A stretch of 36,467 nt of DNA from PZPK01 sp047628385. GTDB taxonomy: Bacteria; Pseudomonadota; Gammaproteobacteria; Pseudomonadales; Oleiphilaceae. Below the pieces are notes generated by a model. The model ran no database searches. It was not told where the DNA came from and saw nothing but the letters and a program-made list of their open reading frames with translations. Within the stretch, counting starts at the first letter, position 1, and the number at the start of each line of letters is the position of its first letter. This document shows, piece after piece, positions 24,584 through 33,132 of the stretch. The stretch is taken from NCBI GenBank assembly GCA_047628385.1, contig JBLHVH010000008.1, forward strand, positions 1 through 36,467, written 5' to 3'. The translations under genes and the position numbers were made by a program.

Positions 24584-25375
24584 TTGGAATCGTATATCAA
24601 AATAAATGATCTTCATTTTTCCCGTGGGCATCGCGCTATTTTTAGTGGGGTTAATTTAACCATTCCAAAGGGCAAAGTGACTGCCATAATGGGGCCAAGT
24701 GGCACTGGGAAAACGACTTTGCTTAGATTAATTGGTGGTCAAGTTAAGCCAGATCGAGGTGAAATTCTGCTAAATGGTATTGATGTTGTAAAATTTAAAC
24801 GGAAAGAGTTATTTGACGCGCGTAAAAAAATGGGCATGTTATTTCAAAGTGGTGCATTGTTTTCTGATTTAAGTGTCTTTGAAAATGTTGCTTTTCCCAT
24901 GAGGGCGCATACTAAACTGCCTGAAGATATGATTCGTGATATTGTACTGATGAAGCTGAACGCCGTTGGGTTAAGGGGCGCGCGTGATTTAATGCCTTCT
25001 GAATTATCTGGCGGGATGACTCGGCGTGTGGCTTTAGCGAGAACGATTGCTTTAGATCCTGAATTAATTCTGTATGATGAACCGTTTGCAGGTCAAGATC
25101 CTATCGCTATGGGTGTTTTAGTGCAGTTAATACGATTGTTAAATGATGCATTAGGATTAACAAGTGTTTTGGTATCTCATGATATCTCGGAATCTTTGAG
25201 TATTTGTGACCATGCTATTATTCTTGCAGATGGACATGTCATTGGTGAAGGGCCTCCTTCAGAGTTGAAACGGTCAGATTCACCTTTAGTGAAGCAGTTC
25301 TTAAATGGCTTGCCTGATGGTCCTGTACCATTTCATTTTCCAGCGTTAGACTACCAAACAGATTTGTTAGGGTGA
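24584..25375 (+). CDS. mlaF: Phospholipid ABC transporter ATP-binding protein MlaF
   Basis: 263 aa if begun at TTG 24584; the frame extends back to GTG 24542. I prefer the TTG because an AAGG/GAGA element lies just before it and the protein then begins a few residues before the first beta-strand, as in E. coli. No ATG is available at this end. MlaF powers the Mla pathway, which keeps phospholipids out of the outer leaflet. Walker A is GPSGTGKTT, the signature is LSGGMTRRVALAR and Walker B is LILYDEPFAGQDP. The C-terminal tail DGPVPFHFPALDYQTDLLG is the MlaF-specific extension that contacts the neighbouring subunit. Confidence 0.95.
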   Translation: MESYIKINDLHFSRGHRAIFSGVNLTIPKGKVTAIMGPSGTGKTTLLRLIGGQVKPDRGEILLNGIDVVKFKRKELFDARKKMGMLFQSGALFSDLSVFENVAFPMRAHTKLPEDMIRDIVLMKLNAVGLRGARDLMPSELSGGMTRRVALARTIALDPELILYDEPFAGQDPIAMGVLVQLIRLLNDALGLTSVLVSHDISESLSICDHAIILADGHVIGEGPPSELKRSDSPLVKQFLNGLPDGPVPFHFPALDYQTDLLG

Positions 25376-25386
25376 GAGAAGTATAA

Positions 25387-26163
25387 GTGATTGATTTAAT
25401 TATAAGGCTTGGACGTTCTGGTTTGGGCTACTGTCAAACAATGGGCCGTTCTGGTGTTTTTTTGTGTCATGCTTTTTTTGGATTGGAGCTGTCACTTAAA
25501 GGATTTAAACTATTATTACATCAGCTTTATAAGGTTGGTGTGCTTTCTTTAGTGATCATAGTTGTTTCAGGTTTATTTATTGGTATGGTCCTCGCACTTC
25601 AAGGCTATAGCATTCTAGTAGATTATGGTTCTGAACAGGCTGTTGGTCAGATGGTAGCTTTGACATTGGTCCGTGAGCTAGGGCCAGTGGTTGCTGCGTT
25701 ATTATTTGCGGGTAGAGCAGGTTCAGCATTAACCGCTGAGATTGGCTTGATGAAAGCAACTGAGCAGTTGAGCAGTATGGAGATGATGGGTGTTGATCCA
25801 TTAAAAAGAGTGATCGCTCCACGATTGTGGGCCGGGTTGATTACAATGCCTTTGCTTGCTGTAATATTTAGTGCGGTGGGAATTTTTGGTGGATTGCTAG
25901 TAGGTGTTGAATGGTTGGGGGTATATGAAGGGTCTTTTTGGGCTAATATGCAATCTTCTGTCGACTTCAAAGAAGATATCTTAAACGGTATTATAAAAAG
26001 TGTTGTTTTTGGTGTTGTTTGTTCTTGGATTGCGGTATTTCAAGGGTATGATTCAGAGCCCACCTCTGAGGGAATTAGTATTGCAACAACTAAAACGGTT
26101 GTTTATTCATCGCTTTCTGTATTGGGCTTAGACTTTTTATTAACGGCAGTGATGTTTGGGTAA
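25387..26163 (+). CDS. mlaE: Phospholipid ABC transporter permease MlaE
   Basis: 258 aa from GTG 25387, 11 nt after mlaF. It is a multi-spanning inner-membrane protein with hydrophobic segments at about 50-75, 95-115, 150-175, 195-220 and 235-257. The permease core ELGPVVAALLFAGRAGSALTAEIG and the coupling segment MKATEQLSSMEMMGVDP are hallmark sequences of the MlaE family. It forms the membrane core of MlaFEDB. Confidence 0.97.
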   Translation: MIDLIIRLGRSGLGYCQTMGRSGVFLCHAFFGLELSLKGFKLLLHQLYKVGVLSLVIIVVSGLFIGMVLALQGYSILVDYGSEQAVGQMVALTLVRELGPVVAALLFAGRAGSALTAEIGLMKATEQLSSMEMMGVDPLKRVIAPRLWAGLITMPLLAVIFSAVGIFGGLLVGVEWLGVYEGSFWANMQSSVDFKEDILNGIIKSVVFGVVCSWIAVFQGYDSEPTSEGISIATTKTVVYSSLSVLGLDFLLTAVMFG

Positions 26164-26202
26164 GTTTTTCATTTTTTATTTTTTATCTTTAAAGAGAGTT
26201 CT

Positions 26203-26661
26203 ATGTATCAACGATCGATAGAAATAACTGTTGGCGCGTTTATGTTATTTGGTTTTTTGGCCTTAGCTTTTCTGGCTATACAGGTGAGTGGGCTTTCTAC
26301 AGAGGGTCAACGTGATACTTATAAAATATATGCCCAGTTTGATGATCTAGGTGGGTTGGCTGTAAGAGGTCGAGTGGCTTTGGCCGGTGTGACAGTTGGT
26401 ACTGTTAGTGATATTTCATTAGATACCAAGGCCTATACAGCATTGGTTGAAATGGATATTTATCGTAATATAGATGGCCTTTCTACAGATAGTGTTGCCT
26501 CAATTCAGACGGCTGGATTACTTGGAGAGAAATATGTCTCGCTCAGTGTTGGGGGTGACGAAGAGGTTTTAGTCGATGGCGATACTATTTTTGATACGCA
26601 GTCGGCTTTAAATCTTGAGAAAATTATTGGCGCATTTGCATCAGGTGATATTAGCCTTTAA
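26203..26661 (+). CDS. mlaD: MCE-domain protein MlaD
   Basis: 152 aa, the short single-MCE type, lacking the long C-terminal extension found in some homologues. An N-terminal helix (about 12-29) anchors it; the MCE domain follows (about 38-118; YKIYAQFDDLGGLAVRGRVALAGVTVGTV, TAGLLGEKYVSLS). MlaD hexamers form a lipid-conducting ring between MlaE and MlaC. AGAGAG precedes the ATG, and the gene sits 39 nt after mlaE. Confidence 0.97.
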   Translation: MYQRSIEITVGAFMLFGFLALAFLAIQVSGLSTEGQRDTYKIYAQFDDLGGLAVRGRVALAGVTVGTVSDISLDTKAYTALVEMDIYRNIDGLSTDSVASIQTAGLLGEKYVSLSVGGDEEVLVDGDTIFDTQSALNLEKIIGAFASGDISL

Positions 26662-26698
26662 TGAATGTTTTGTGGTTTAAGAATTCAAGGGACATGGG

Positions 26699-27379
26699 AT
26701 GAACACCAAAGTTAAATGTATACAGAAGACTCAATCCATATTTTTGGTGATATGGCTCGCTTGTTTGAGTGTTTTTATGCTTAGCAATAGTGCTTATGCA
26801 GATACAAGCCAAGAAGAATTAGTACGAGAAAGGGTTGAAAGAAGTGTTGTGGATCTTCTGGAAACCTTTGAGAGTGAGCGTCAGTATTATGATAGTCAGC
26901 CGGATCGTTTTTTTAAAAATATGGATGTGGCATTAAGTAAAATAGTCGATTTTAGGCGTATTGCTGGCCGTGTGATGGGTAAATATGCAAAAAGAGCCTC
27001 TAAAGAGCAGCGTAATAATTTTGTCGAAGTGTTTAAAAAGAGTTTATATATTACGTATACTAAAACGTTGATTGAGAGCGGTGTTTTTAAAATCAATGTT
27101 ACGAAAGCTAACATAAATAGCCGAAGTGATAAGCGTGCGAATGTAAATCTTGATGTTATTTCTGATAATGGCACTGTGTTTCCGGTACTTTATTCTATGC
27201 ATAAAAATAAACAAGATCTGTGGTTGGTTGAAAATGTAGTTGTTTTTGGTGTCAATATAGGGCTTGCATTTAGGGACAGATTTGAAACACAAATGAGAAA
27301 AAATAAGAATGATGTTAATGCTGTAATCGGGTCTTGGACGGTTAATCTTGATATTAATAAACCGAAAAAAGAGGGTTAA
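26699..27379 (+). CDS. mlaC: Periplasmic phospholipid-binding protein MlaC
   Basis: 226 aa. A signal peptide is visible (about 1-35, IFLVIWLACLSVFMLSNSAYA). The mature part follows the Ttg2D/MlaC pattern: SVVDLLETFESER, PDRFFKNMDVALSKIVDFRRIAGRVMGKYAKRAS, FVEVFKKSLYITYTKTL, and WLVENVVVFGVNIGLAFRDRF. It ferries phospholipid between MlaD and the outer-membrane MlaA (not in this window). AAGGGA precedes the ATG. Confidence 0.96.
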   Translation: MNTKVKCIQKTQSIFLVIWLACLSVFMLSNSAYADTSQEELVRERVERSVVDLLETFESERQYYDSQPDRFFKNMDVALSKIVDFRRIAGRVMGKYAKRASKEQRNNFVEVFKKSLYITYTKTLIESGVFKINVTKANINSRSDKRANVNLDVISDNGTVFPVLYSMHKNKQDLWLVENVVVFGVNIGLAFRDRFETQMRKNKNDVNAVIGSWTVNLDINKPKKEG

Positions 27380-27382
27380 GTT

Positions 27383-27700
27383 TTGGCTTTAGTTGTTGAA
27401 ATAAATGAGAAAACTATATCCTTAATCGGTGATGTTCTAAGTCCTGAAAATCATTCGAATATATTAAATTGCCGTTCAAAACTTGAGAAAGCTATTGCTT
27501 TATCATCGGGTAAGTCTTTACAAATTAATCTCGCTCAATTGAACGCTGTTAGTAGTGTTGTGCTTTCTTTGCTCCTTTGTTTTATTCGCACAGCGAACAA
27601 GGTCTCGTGTGAATTGACTTTTGTAAATATGTCTCAAGATTTGTTTGATATGGCTCGCGTAGGAGGGATAGAGTCTTTATTTCCTCCTATAAATAATTAA
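27383..27700 (+). CDS. mlaB: STAS-domain protein MlaB
   Basis: 105 aa from TTG 27383, 3 nt after mlaC, with GAGGG in the end of mlaC as the ribosome binding site. It is a single STAS domain. MlaB binds MlaF on the cytoplasmic side and is needed for its ATPase activity. By eye, the Ser pair in LNAVSSVVLSLLL falls near the functionally important Thr52 of E. coli MlaB. Sequence similarity in this family is weak, so the call leans on context as the last gene of mlaFEDCB. Confidence 0.93.
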   Translation: MALVVEINEKTISLIGDVLSPENHSNILNCRSKLEKAIALSSGKSLQINLAQLNAVSSVVLSLLLCFIRTANKVSCELTFVNMSQDLFDMARVGGIESLFPPINN

Positions 27701-27919
27701 AGGCACTTTAGGGTATTTTAAGTGAGTTTTTGTGTAAGCCAAATACTATTTAGAAAGTGTTTGTAAGACTAAGTTTACAATATGGCATCTTTCTTTAGGC
27801 AAAGCCTCTATTCCTGTATGATAGCCCCCCATAATATTTCTATTTGGATTGTTGACAAGTGTGTTGATAATAAATGGAAACTTCTTATTTATATTTTAAA
27901 ACAAGGTTGAGTGTTGACT

Positions 27920-28159
27920 ATGCAGACTACTGAAGTTGAAAAATTGATTCGTGATCAACTTGAAAATGTTGAAGTAAAAGTAGAATCCGATGGGTCTCAT
28001 TATCAAGTAACGGCTATTGGTGAAGTGTTTTCTGGTATGGGGGCTGTGAAGAAACAGCAGCTAATATACGGATGTTTAAATCAGCATATTATGGATGGCA
28101 CAATACATGCTGTCATCATAAAAACGTATACACCGGCAGAGTGGGCTGATCAAGCTTAA
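27920..28159 (+). CDS. ibaG: BolA-family protein IbaG
   Basis: 79 aa from ATG 27920. GTG 27911 and TTG 27914 are in frame and nearer to the AAGG element, so the start is uncertain by three residues. The BolA fold shows GSHYQVTAIGEVFSGMGAVKKQQLIYG and the C-terminal IHAVIIKTYTPAEWADQ, nearly as in E. coli IbaG. IbaG binds monothiol glutaredoxin with a [2Fe-2S] cluster and is linked to acid response. It lies between mlaB and murA as in E. coli, after a 200-nt gap. Confidence 0.95.
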   Translation: MQTTEVEKLIRDQLENVEVKVESDGSHYQVTAIGEVFSGMGAVKKQQLIYGCLNQHIMDGTIHAVIIKTYTPAEWADQA

Positions 28160-28199
28160 GTCGGTCACTCTTAATTAAATATCATATAAGGAACTAATC

Positions 28200-29462
28200 G
28201 TGGATAAATTAGTGATTGGCGGTGGCGTTCAAATAGACGGCACAATACGTATATCGGGTGCAAAAAATGCGGCTTTACCTATTTTAGCCGCTGCATTGTT
28301 GGCTGATGAGCCTGTTACGGTTGGAAACCTACCGCATTTGCATGATGTAACAACCATGATCGAATTAATGGGACGTATGGGTGTTGAGCTATTAATTGAT
28401 GAAAAGATGAGCGTAGAAATTAACGCTAGTACGATCAAAGAATTAACAGCGCCTTACGAACTAGTCAAAACAATGCGTGCTTCCATTCTTGTCTTAGGCC
28501 CTTTACTAGCTCATTTTGGGCGAGCTGAAGTATCGTTACCTGGAGGTTGTGCAATAGGTAGTCGACCTGTAGATCTTCATCTTAAAGGTCTTGAAGCGAT
28601 GGGGGCTGATATAAAGGTCGAGGATGGCTATATCCGTGCAAGTTCTGATGGGCGCTTAAAAGGTGCAAATATTTTTCTGGATATCGTAACGGTAACCGGT
28701 ACCGAAAATTTAATGATGGCTGCCACGTTAGCTGACGGTAAAACGACTTTAAATAATGCGGCTCGAGAGCCTGAAGTTGTAGATTTAGCTGAATGTCTAA
28801 TCGCTATGGGCGCTGATATAACTGGTCATGGTACCGCTACGATTGAAATAAATGGCGTGCCATCGTTGAAAGGTTGTCACTACGATGTTATGCCTGACCG
28901 AATTGAGACTGGAACTTATCTCGTAGCTGCTGCGGCAACACGAGGTCGAGTAAAGCTTAAAGATACTCGAGCAGGTTTACTTGATTCAGTTTTGCTTAAG
29001 TTAGAAGAAGCAGGCGCTCATATTACATCGGGCGATGATTGGATTGAGCTAGATATGAAGGGAAAGCGGCCAAAAGCGGTTTCGATTAAAACAGCGCCTT
29101 ACCCTGGCTTTCCAACAGATATGCAAGCGCAATTTGCAATACTAAATTGTATTGCTGAAGGCACTGGCACGATTACGGAAACTGTTTTTGAAAATCGATT
29201 TATGCACATTCATGAATTAATTAGAATGGGTGCAAATGCTAAGCTAGAGGGTAATACTGCTGTCATTACAGGTGTCGAGCGATTGCATGCTGCGCCCATT
29301 ATGGCAACAGATTTGAGAGCTTCAGCTTCGTTAGTCATTGCCGGAATGGTGGCGGAAGGCGAAACAGTGATCGATCGTATCTATCATATTGACCGTGGTT
29401 ACGAGTGTATTGAAGAGAAGTGCCAGTTATTAGGTGCAAAAATTCGTAGGCTTCCTAGCTAA
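28200..29462 (+). CDS. murA: UDP-N-acetylglucosamine 1-carboxyvinyltransferase MurA
   Basis: 420 aa, standard length, GTG start with AAGGA upstream. MurA transfers enolpyruvate from PEP to UDP-GlcNAc, the first committed step of peptidoglycan synthesis. Lys22-Asn23 (SGAKNAALPIL) bind substrate. Cys117 in LPGGCAIGSRPVD is the catalytic Cys that fosfomycin alkylates; it is not the Asp variant found in fosfomycin-resistant MurA. RASASLVIAGMVAEGE and the C-terminal GYECIEEKCQLLGAKI are typical. Confidence 0.98.
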   Translation: MDKLVIGGGVQIDGTIRISGAKNAALPILAAALLADEPVTVGNLPHLHDVTTMIELMGRMGVELLIDEKMSVEINASTIKELTAPYELVKTMRASILVLGPLLAHFGRAEVSLPGGCAIGSRPVDLHLKGLEAMGADIKVEDGYIRASSDGRLKGANIFLDIVTVTGTENLMMAATLADGKTTLNNAAREPEVVDLAECLIAMGADITGHGTATIEINGVPSLKGCHYDVMPDRIETGTYLVAAAATRGRVKLKDTRAGLLDSVLLKLEEAGAHITSGDDWIELDMKGKRPKAVSIKTAPYPGFPTDMQAQFAILNCIAEGTGTITETVFENRFMHIHELIRMGANAKLEGNTAVITGVERLHAAPIMATDLRASASLVIAGMVAEGETVIDRIYHIDRGYECIEEKCQLLGAKIRRLPS

Positions 29463-29518
29463 GTATTAGTGCGTATTAATATACTAAAACGTTCGTAAAA
29501 TAGTTCGAGAGAAATAGA

Positions 29519-30151
29519 ATGTCAGAAAACTTAATAATCGCTTTATCTAAAGGGCGAATCTTAAAAGAAACGCTGCCACTTTTAGAAGTTGCGGGCATCG
29601 CTCCTTTAGAAGATGTGACCTCTAGCAGGAAGCTTATTTTTGATACCACAAAAGAAAATATCAAAATGATTATCTTGCGTGCTACGGACGTCCCTTCATA
29701 CGTGCAGTATGGTGCTGCTGATATTGGTGTAACGGGTAAAGATGTGTTGATGGAGCATGGTGCCGAAGGTTTATACGAGCCTTTAGACTTAAAAATTGCT
29801 AAATGTCGATTAATGACAGCAGCAAAAAAAGGCGCAGTTAGTCCACCCGGAAGAATTAAAGTAGCGACAAAATTTGTGAATCTTGCGAAAACTTATTATG
29901 CAAGCCAAGGTGTTCAGACTGATATTATTAAATTATATGGCGCGATGGAGTTGGCACCATTATTAGGTTTAGCTGATGAAATTGTTGATATCGTCGATAC
30001 CGGCAATACATTAAAAGCTAACGGCCTTGAGCCTCGTGAAATGATTCATGCTGATATTAGTACGCGTTTAGTTGTTAACCGTGCTTCGATGAAAATAAAA
30101 CATGCTGAAATTCAGCCTATTATTGATCAGTTAGCGGCCGCTGTTAAATAA
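29519..30151 (+). CDS. hisG: ATP phosphoribosyltransferase HisG, short form
   Basis: 210 aa. It catalyses the first step of histidine synthesis, joining ATP and PRPP. This is the short form that lacks the C-terminal regulatory domain and normally requires HisZ, which is not in this window. Signatures: ALSKGRILKETLPLLE at the start, YGAADIGVTGKDVLMEHG in the middle, and EIVDIVDTGNTLKANGL (the PRPP-binding loop, about 159-175). The order murA-hisG-hisD matches Pseudomonas. Confidence 0.97.
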   Translation: MSENLIIALSKGRILKETLPLLEVAGIAPLEDVTSSRKLIFDTTKENIKMIILRATDVPSYVQYGAADIGVTGKDVLMEHGAEGLYEPLDLKIAKCRLMTAAKKGAVSPPGRIKVATKFVNLAKTYYASQGVQTDIIKLYGAMELAPLLGLADEIVDIVDTGNTLKANGLEPREMIHADISTRLVVNRASMKIKHAEIQPIIDQLAAAVK

Positions 30152-30219
30152 GTATTATTTCGCTGTTATAGCGTCGTAAATTTAAGCTTAGAACGAAGAA
30201 AAAATTTAGGAATATAAAA

Positions 30220-31524
30220 ATGGTACCAATTAAGCGCTTATGTAGCTCCGATAAAGGCTTTGATCAAGATCTAAAAAAACTTGTGGCGTGGGATGATAAG
30301 TTGGATGCTGAAGTGCATTTAACGGTTAAAACGATTCTTCAAGATATAAAAGATCAAGGTGATGAAGCGCTTGTTAAATATACCCAGCGATTCGATGGCT
30401 TGGAAGTGGCGTCAGCTACAGAGCTAGAAGTACCAAAAGAAAGGCTTCAGCAGGCATTAGATGGGCTGCCAGCGGATGAACGTAGTGCTTTAGAGGTGTC
30501 TGCTCAGCGTGTATTTGATTATCACCAGCGTCAAAAACAGGACTCTTGGGATTTTAAAGAAGACAATGGCACCTTATTAGGTCAGCGTATTCAGCCTATT
30601 GAGCGAGCGGGTTTATATGTTCCAGGAGGAAAAGCGTCTTACCCATCGTCGGTGCTCATGAATGCTATCCCTGCTAAAGTTGCGGGTGTTAAAGAAATTG
30701 TGATGGTTGTACCGACACCGAGGGGCGAGGTAAATGAACTTGTATTTGCTGCAGCCGCAATCGTGGGAGTTGATCGCGTCTTTACTGTGGGTGGCGCGCA
30801 AGCTGTGGCTGCATTAGCGTATGGCACGCAAACAATTCCAAGCGTTGACAAAATCGTCGGGCCTGGCAATATTTATGTTGCAACAGCTAAGCGTGAAGTC
30901 TTTGGTACCGTTGGGATTGATATGATTGCGGGGCCTTCTGAAATATTGGTGGTTTGTGATGGAAAAACAAACCCGGATTGGATTGCGATGGATCTATTTT
31001 CTCAAGCTGAGCATGATGAAAATGCTCAAGCAATCCTAATATCTCCTGATAAAAACTTCCTAGCGCAGGTTGAAAGTAGCATAGAAAAGTTATTACCAAC
31101 GTTGGAAAGAGAAGATATCATTAGGGCGTCATTGGTCTCGCGGGCAGCAATGATAGAAGTTAAAGATCTTGATGAGGCGGCTCGCGTGAGTAACTTAATT
31201 GCGCCTGAACATTTGGAATTATCTGTAGAAGACCCCGAAGCTTTATTAGAAAAAATAACACATGCGGGTGCAATTTTTATGGGAAGGTTTACTGCAGAAG
31301 CATTAGGTGACTATTGCGCAGGGCCTAATCATGTATTGCCTACATCAGGTACAGCGAGATTTTCTTCACCTCTAGGTGTTTATGATTTTCAGAAACGTTC
31401 TTCAATTTTGTATTTTTCTGAGCAGGGTGCAAGTGATATGGGAAAGGTTGCTTCAATACTTGCTAGAGGCGAAGGTTTAACCGCTCATGCAAGGTCTGCT
31501 GAATATCGCATTAAGCGTTCTTAG
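30220..31524 (+). CDS. hisD: Histidinol dehydrogenase HisD
   Basis: 434 aa, standard length. It performs the last two oxidation steps from histidinol to histidine with NAD+ and zinc. Signatures include IERAGLYVPGGKASYPSSVLMNAIPAKVAGV, FTVGGAQAVAALAYGT, AGPSEILV, and the zinc and catalytic segments SQAEHDENAQ and GPNHVLPTSGTARFSSPL. AGGA precedes the ATG. hisC, which follows hisD in Pseudomonas, is absent; a Nif3-like gene begins 36 nt later. Confidence 0.98.
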   Translation: MVPIKRLCSSDKGFDQDLKKLVAWDDKLDAEVHLTVKTILQDIKDQGDEALVKYTQRFDGLEVASATELEVPKERLQQALDGLPADERSALEVSAQRVFDYHQRQKQDSWDFKEDNGTLLGQRIQPIERAGLYVPGGKASYPSSVLMNAIPAKVAGVKEIVMVVPTPRGEVNELVFAAAAIVGVDRVFTVGGAQAVAALAYGTQTIPSVDKIVGPGNIYVATAKREVFGTVGIDMIAGPSEILVVCDGKTNPDWIAMDLFSQAEHDENAQAILISPDKNFLAQVESSIEKLLPTLEREDIIRASLVSRAAMIEVKDLDEAARVSNLIAPEHLELSVEDPEALLEKITHAGAIFMGRFTAEALGDYCAGPNHVLPTSGTARFSSPLGVYDFQKRSSILYFSEQGASDMGKVASILARGEGLTAHARSAEYRIKRS

Positions 31525-31560
31525 TTATTTTTTCTTAGCAAGCTTATTCAGGGTGATTTA

Positions 31561-32322
31561 ATGAGCGAAAATTTAAAAGCCATCGTAAATTATCTGGATA
31601 AGTATCTAGATATTAATAAAATTAAGGACTATTGCCCAAATGGTTTACAGGTCGAGGGGCGAAGTGGGGTTGTTAAAGTTTTAGGGGGTGTTACTGCATC
31701 TCAAGCCTTAATAGATGAAGGTATTCGGCAAGGTGTTGACGTAATACTAGTACATCATGGTTTTTTTTGGAAAGGCGAGCGGGCAGAAATAACAGGTATT
31801 AAACGTAATAGGCTAAAAGCATTACTTGAAAATGATATTAGTTTGATTGCATATCATCTTCCTTTGGATGTTCATCCTGAAGTCGGAAACAATACTCAAC
31901 TCGCAAAAAAATTAAGGCTTACTGTTACCGGCCCCTTGGAGCCTTTAGCGACTAAAAGTATTGGACTAGTTGGTCAGTTGTCGGAGCCGATGAGTGCCGC
32001 AGACTTTCGTGACCTTGTGAGTAAAGCTTTAGGTCGGGAGTGCTTGCATATCGGCGACGAAAAAGAAATTATTCAAAGTATTGCGTGGTGCACGGGTGCA
32101 GCCCAAAGCATGATAGATAAAGCAGTTGAGTTAGGTGTTGATGCTTTTTTGAGTGGTGAGATATCTGAACCCACTGTTCACATCGCGCGTGAAACGGGTG
32201 TTCACTATTTTTCAGCAGGGCACCATGCTACAGAGCGATATGGTGTTCAAGCCTTAGGCGATAAACTTGAAACGGAGTTTGATATCCAATTTCAGTTTAT
32301 CGATATAGACAACCCTGTTTAA
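31561..32322 (+). CDS. Nif3-like dinuclear metal-centre protein (YbgI family)
   Basis: 253 aa, typical of the short YbgI-type Nif3 family without an inserted domain. Metal-binding sites are visible: VHHGFFW (about 64-70), AYHLPLDVHPE with its Asp, and the C-terminal AGHHATERYG with His and Glu. These proteins are toroidal hexamers with two metals per subunit; they have been linked to GTP cyclohydrolase-like activity, but the role in most bacteria is unsettled. It may be transcribed with hisD. In related genomes it lies near algW/degS and hisC, neither present here. Confidence 0.93.
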   Translation: MSENLKAIVNYLDKYLDINKIKDYCPNGLQVEGRSGVVKVLGGVTASQALIDEGIRQGVDVILVHHGFFWKGERAEITGIKRNRLKALLENDISLIAYHLPLDVHPEVGNNTQLAKKLRLTVTGPLEPLATKSIGLVGQLSEPMSAADFRDLVSKALGRECLHIGDEKEIIQSIAWCTGAAQSMIDKAVELGVDAFLSGEISEPTVHIARETGVHYFSAGHHATERYGVQALGDKLETEFDIQFQFIDIDNPV

Positions 32323-32346
32323 TATTTTACTAATATTTTCATTATT

Positions 32347-32913
32347 CTATCTTGTTCTATCTTGTTCGGGCTCACCCGAGGTATTTTCTTTCTCTGCTAG
32401 TGGTTGCTCATAATCTTCGTTGCTATCTTTCTGTGGTTCTTGTGAGCTTGGCTCATTTATGTTGTTATCAGGTACTTCGCTATCTTCTAGACCATAGCGC
32501 TCTGATAGTGTGCCTTCTGCATCAGGTGTGTCCTTGGGTGCATAATCCATTGGTGGTGCGTAATGCTGATTATCTTCGGTTTGAGTATTCGTATTATCGG
32601 GTGATAAATTAATTGAGAGGAATTGATCTGAGTGATCATCACTACAAAGTTTGCTTGCGCCTTTCGCCAGCTGTGTATGTACCTCTCGGTAGCTTTTATT
32701 TAGTGTTTGCACAGCCTTTGCTGTATCCATGAAATGCTCACTTACTTCAGCCTGGTATCGTGAGTGGGTATCTTGTAATTCGGCTAGCTTCTGCTCAAGA
32801 CGTTTATTTTTGCTGGTTTCACCCTGAAATGATCGATGAAAGACAACTCCAAGCATAATGCCGAGAAAAAATAAACCTGCACCCGATAGTATTTGTATTA
32901 TAAATTCGCTCAC
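32347..32913 (-). CDS. zapG: ZapG/YhcB-like DUF1043 envelope protein
   Basis: 188 aa from GTG 32913. One N-terminal membrane helix (about 8-25, ILSGAGLFFLGIMLGVVFHRS) is followed by a coiled coil (about 33-80; RLEQKLAELQDTHSRYQAEVSEHFMDTAKAVQTLNKSYREVHTQL in parts) and a long acidic, Pro/Ser/Asn-rich tail. E. coli YhcB/ZapG is 132 aa, so the tail here is extended. The family links cell division with envelope and LPS synthesis. It is convergent with the Nif3-like gene and divergent from zapE. A 10-bp tandem duplication spans its stop codon. Confidence 0.9.
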   Translation of the reverse strand: MSEFIIQILSGAGLFFLGIMLGVVFHRSFQGETSKNKRLEQKLAELQDTHSRYQAEVSEHFMDTAKAVQTLNKSYREVHTQLAKGASKLCSDDHSDQFLSINLSPDNTNTQTEDNQHYAPPMDYAPKDTPDAEGTLSERYGLEDSEVPDNNINEPSSQEPQKDSNEDYEQPLAEKENTSGEPEQDRTR

Positions 32914-33132
32914 TGTTATTCTCTTCTCTATTTTAGTTGCATTAAAGAATGATCGTAATGATCTGACAGTCTAAACCAATTCATTATATTAAAATATACC
33001 AAAACCTCTTTGGATTGATGACAATAGCTGAGAGATTTTTATCGTTAAAATTAGCCTTTCTACTACTTACACGGCAAAATAGCGTACTTTTATTTCCCCG
33101 TTACTTTTGAAAACGCTTCAAGGTTAGTTTTT

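Noticed and set aside
27852..27857. TTGACA upstream of ibaG as a promoter
   Set aside because: At 16-18 bp spacing there is no acceptable -10; only the -35 matches.
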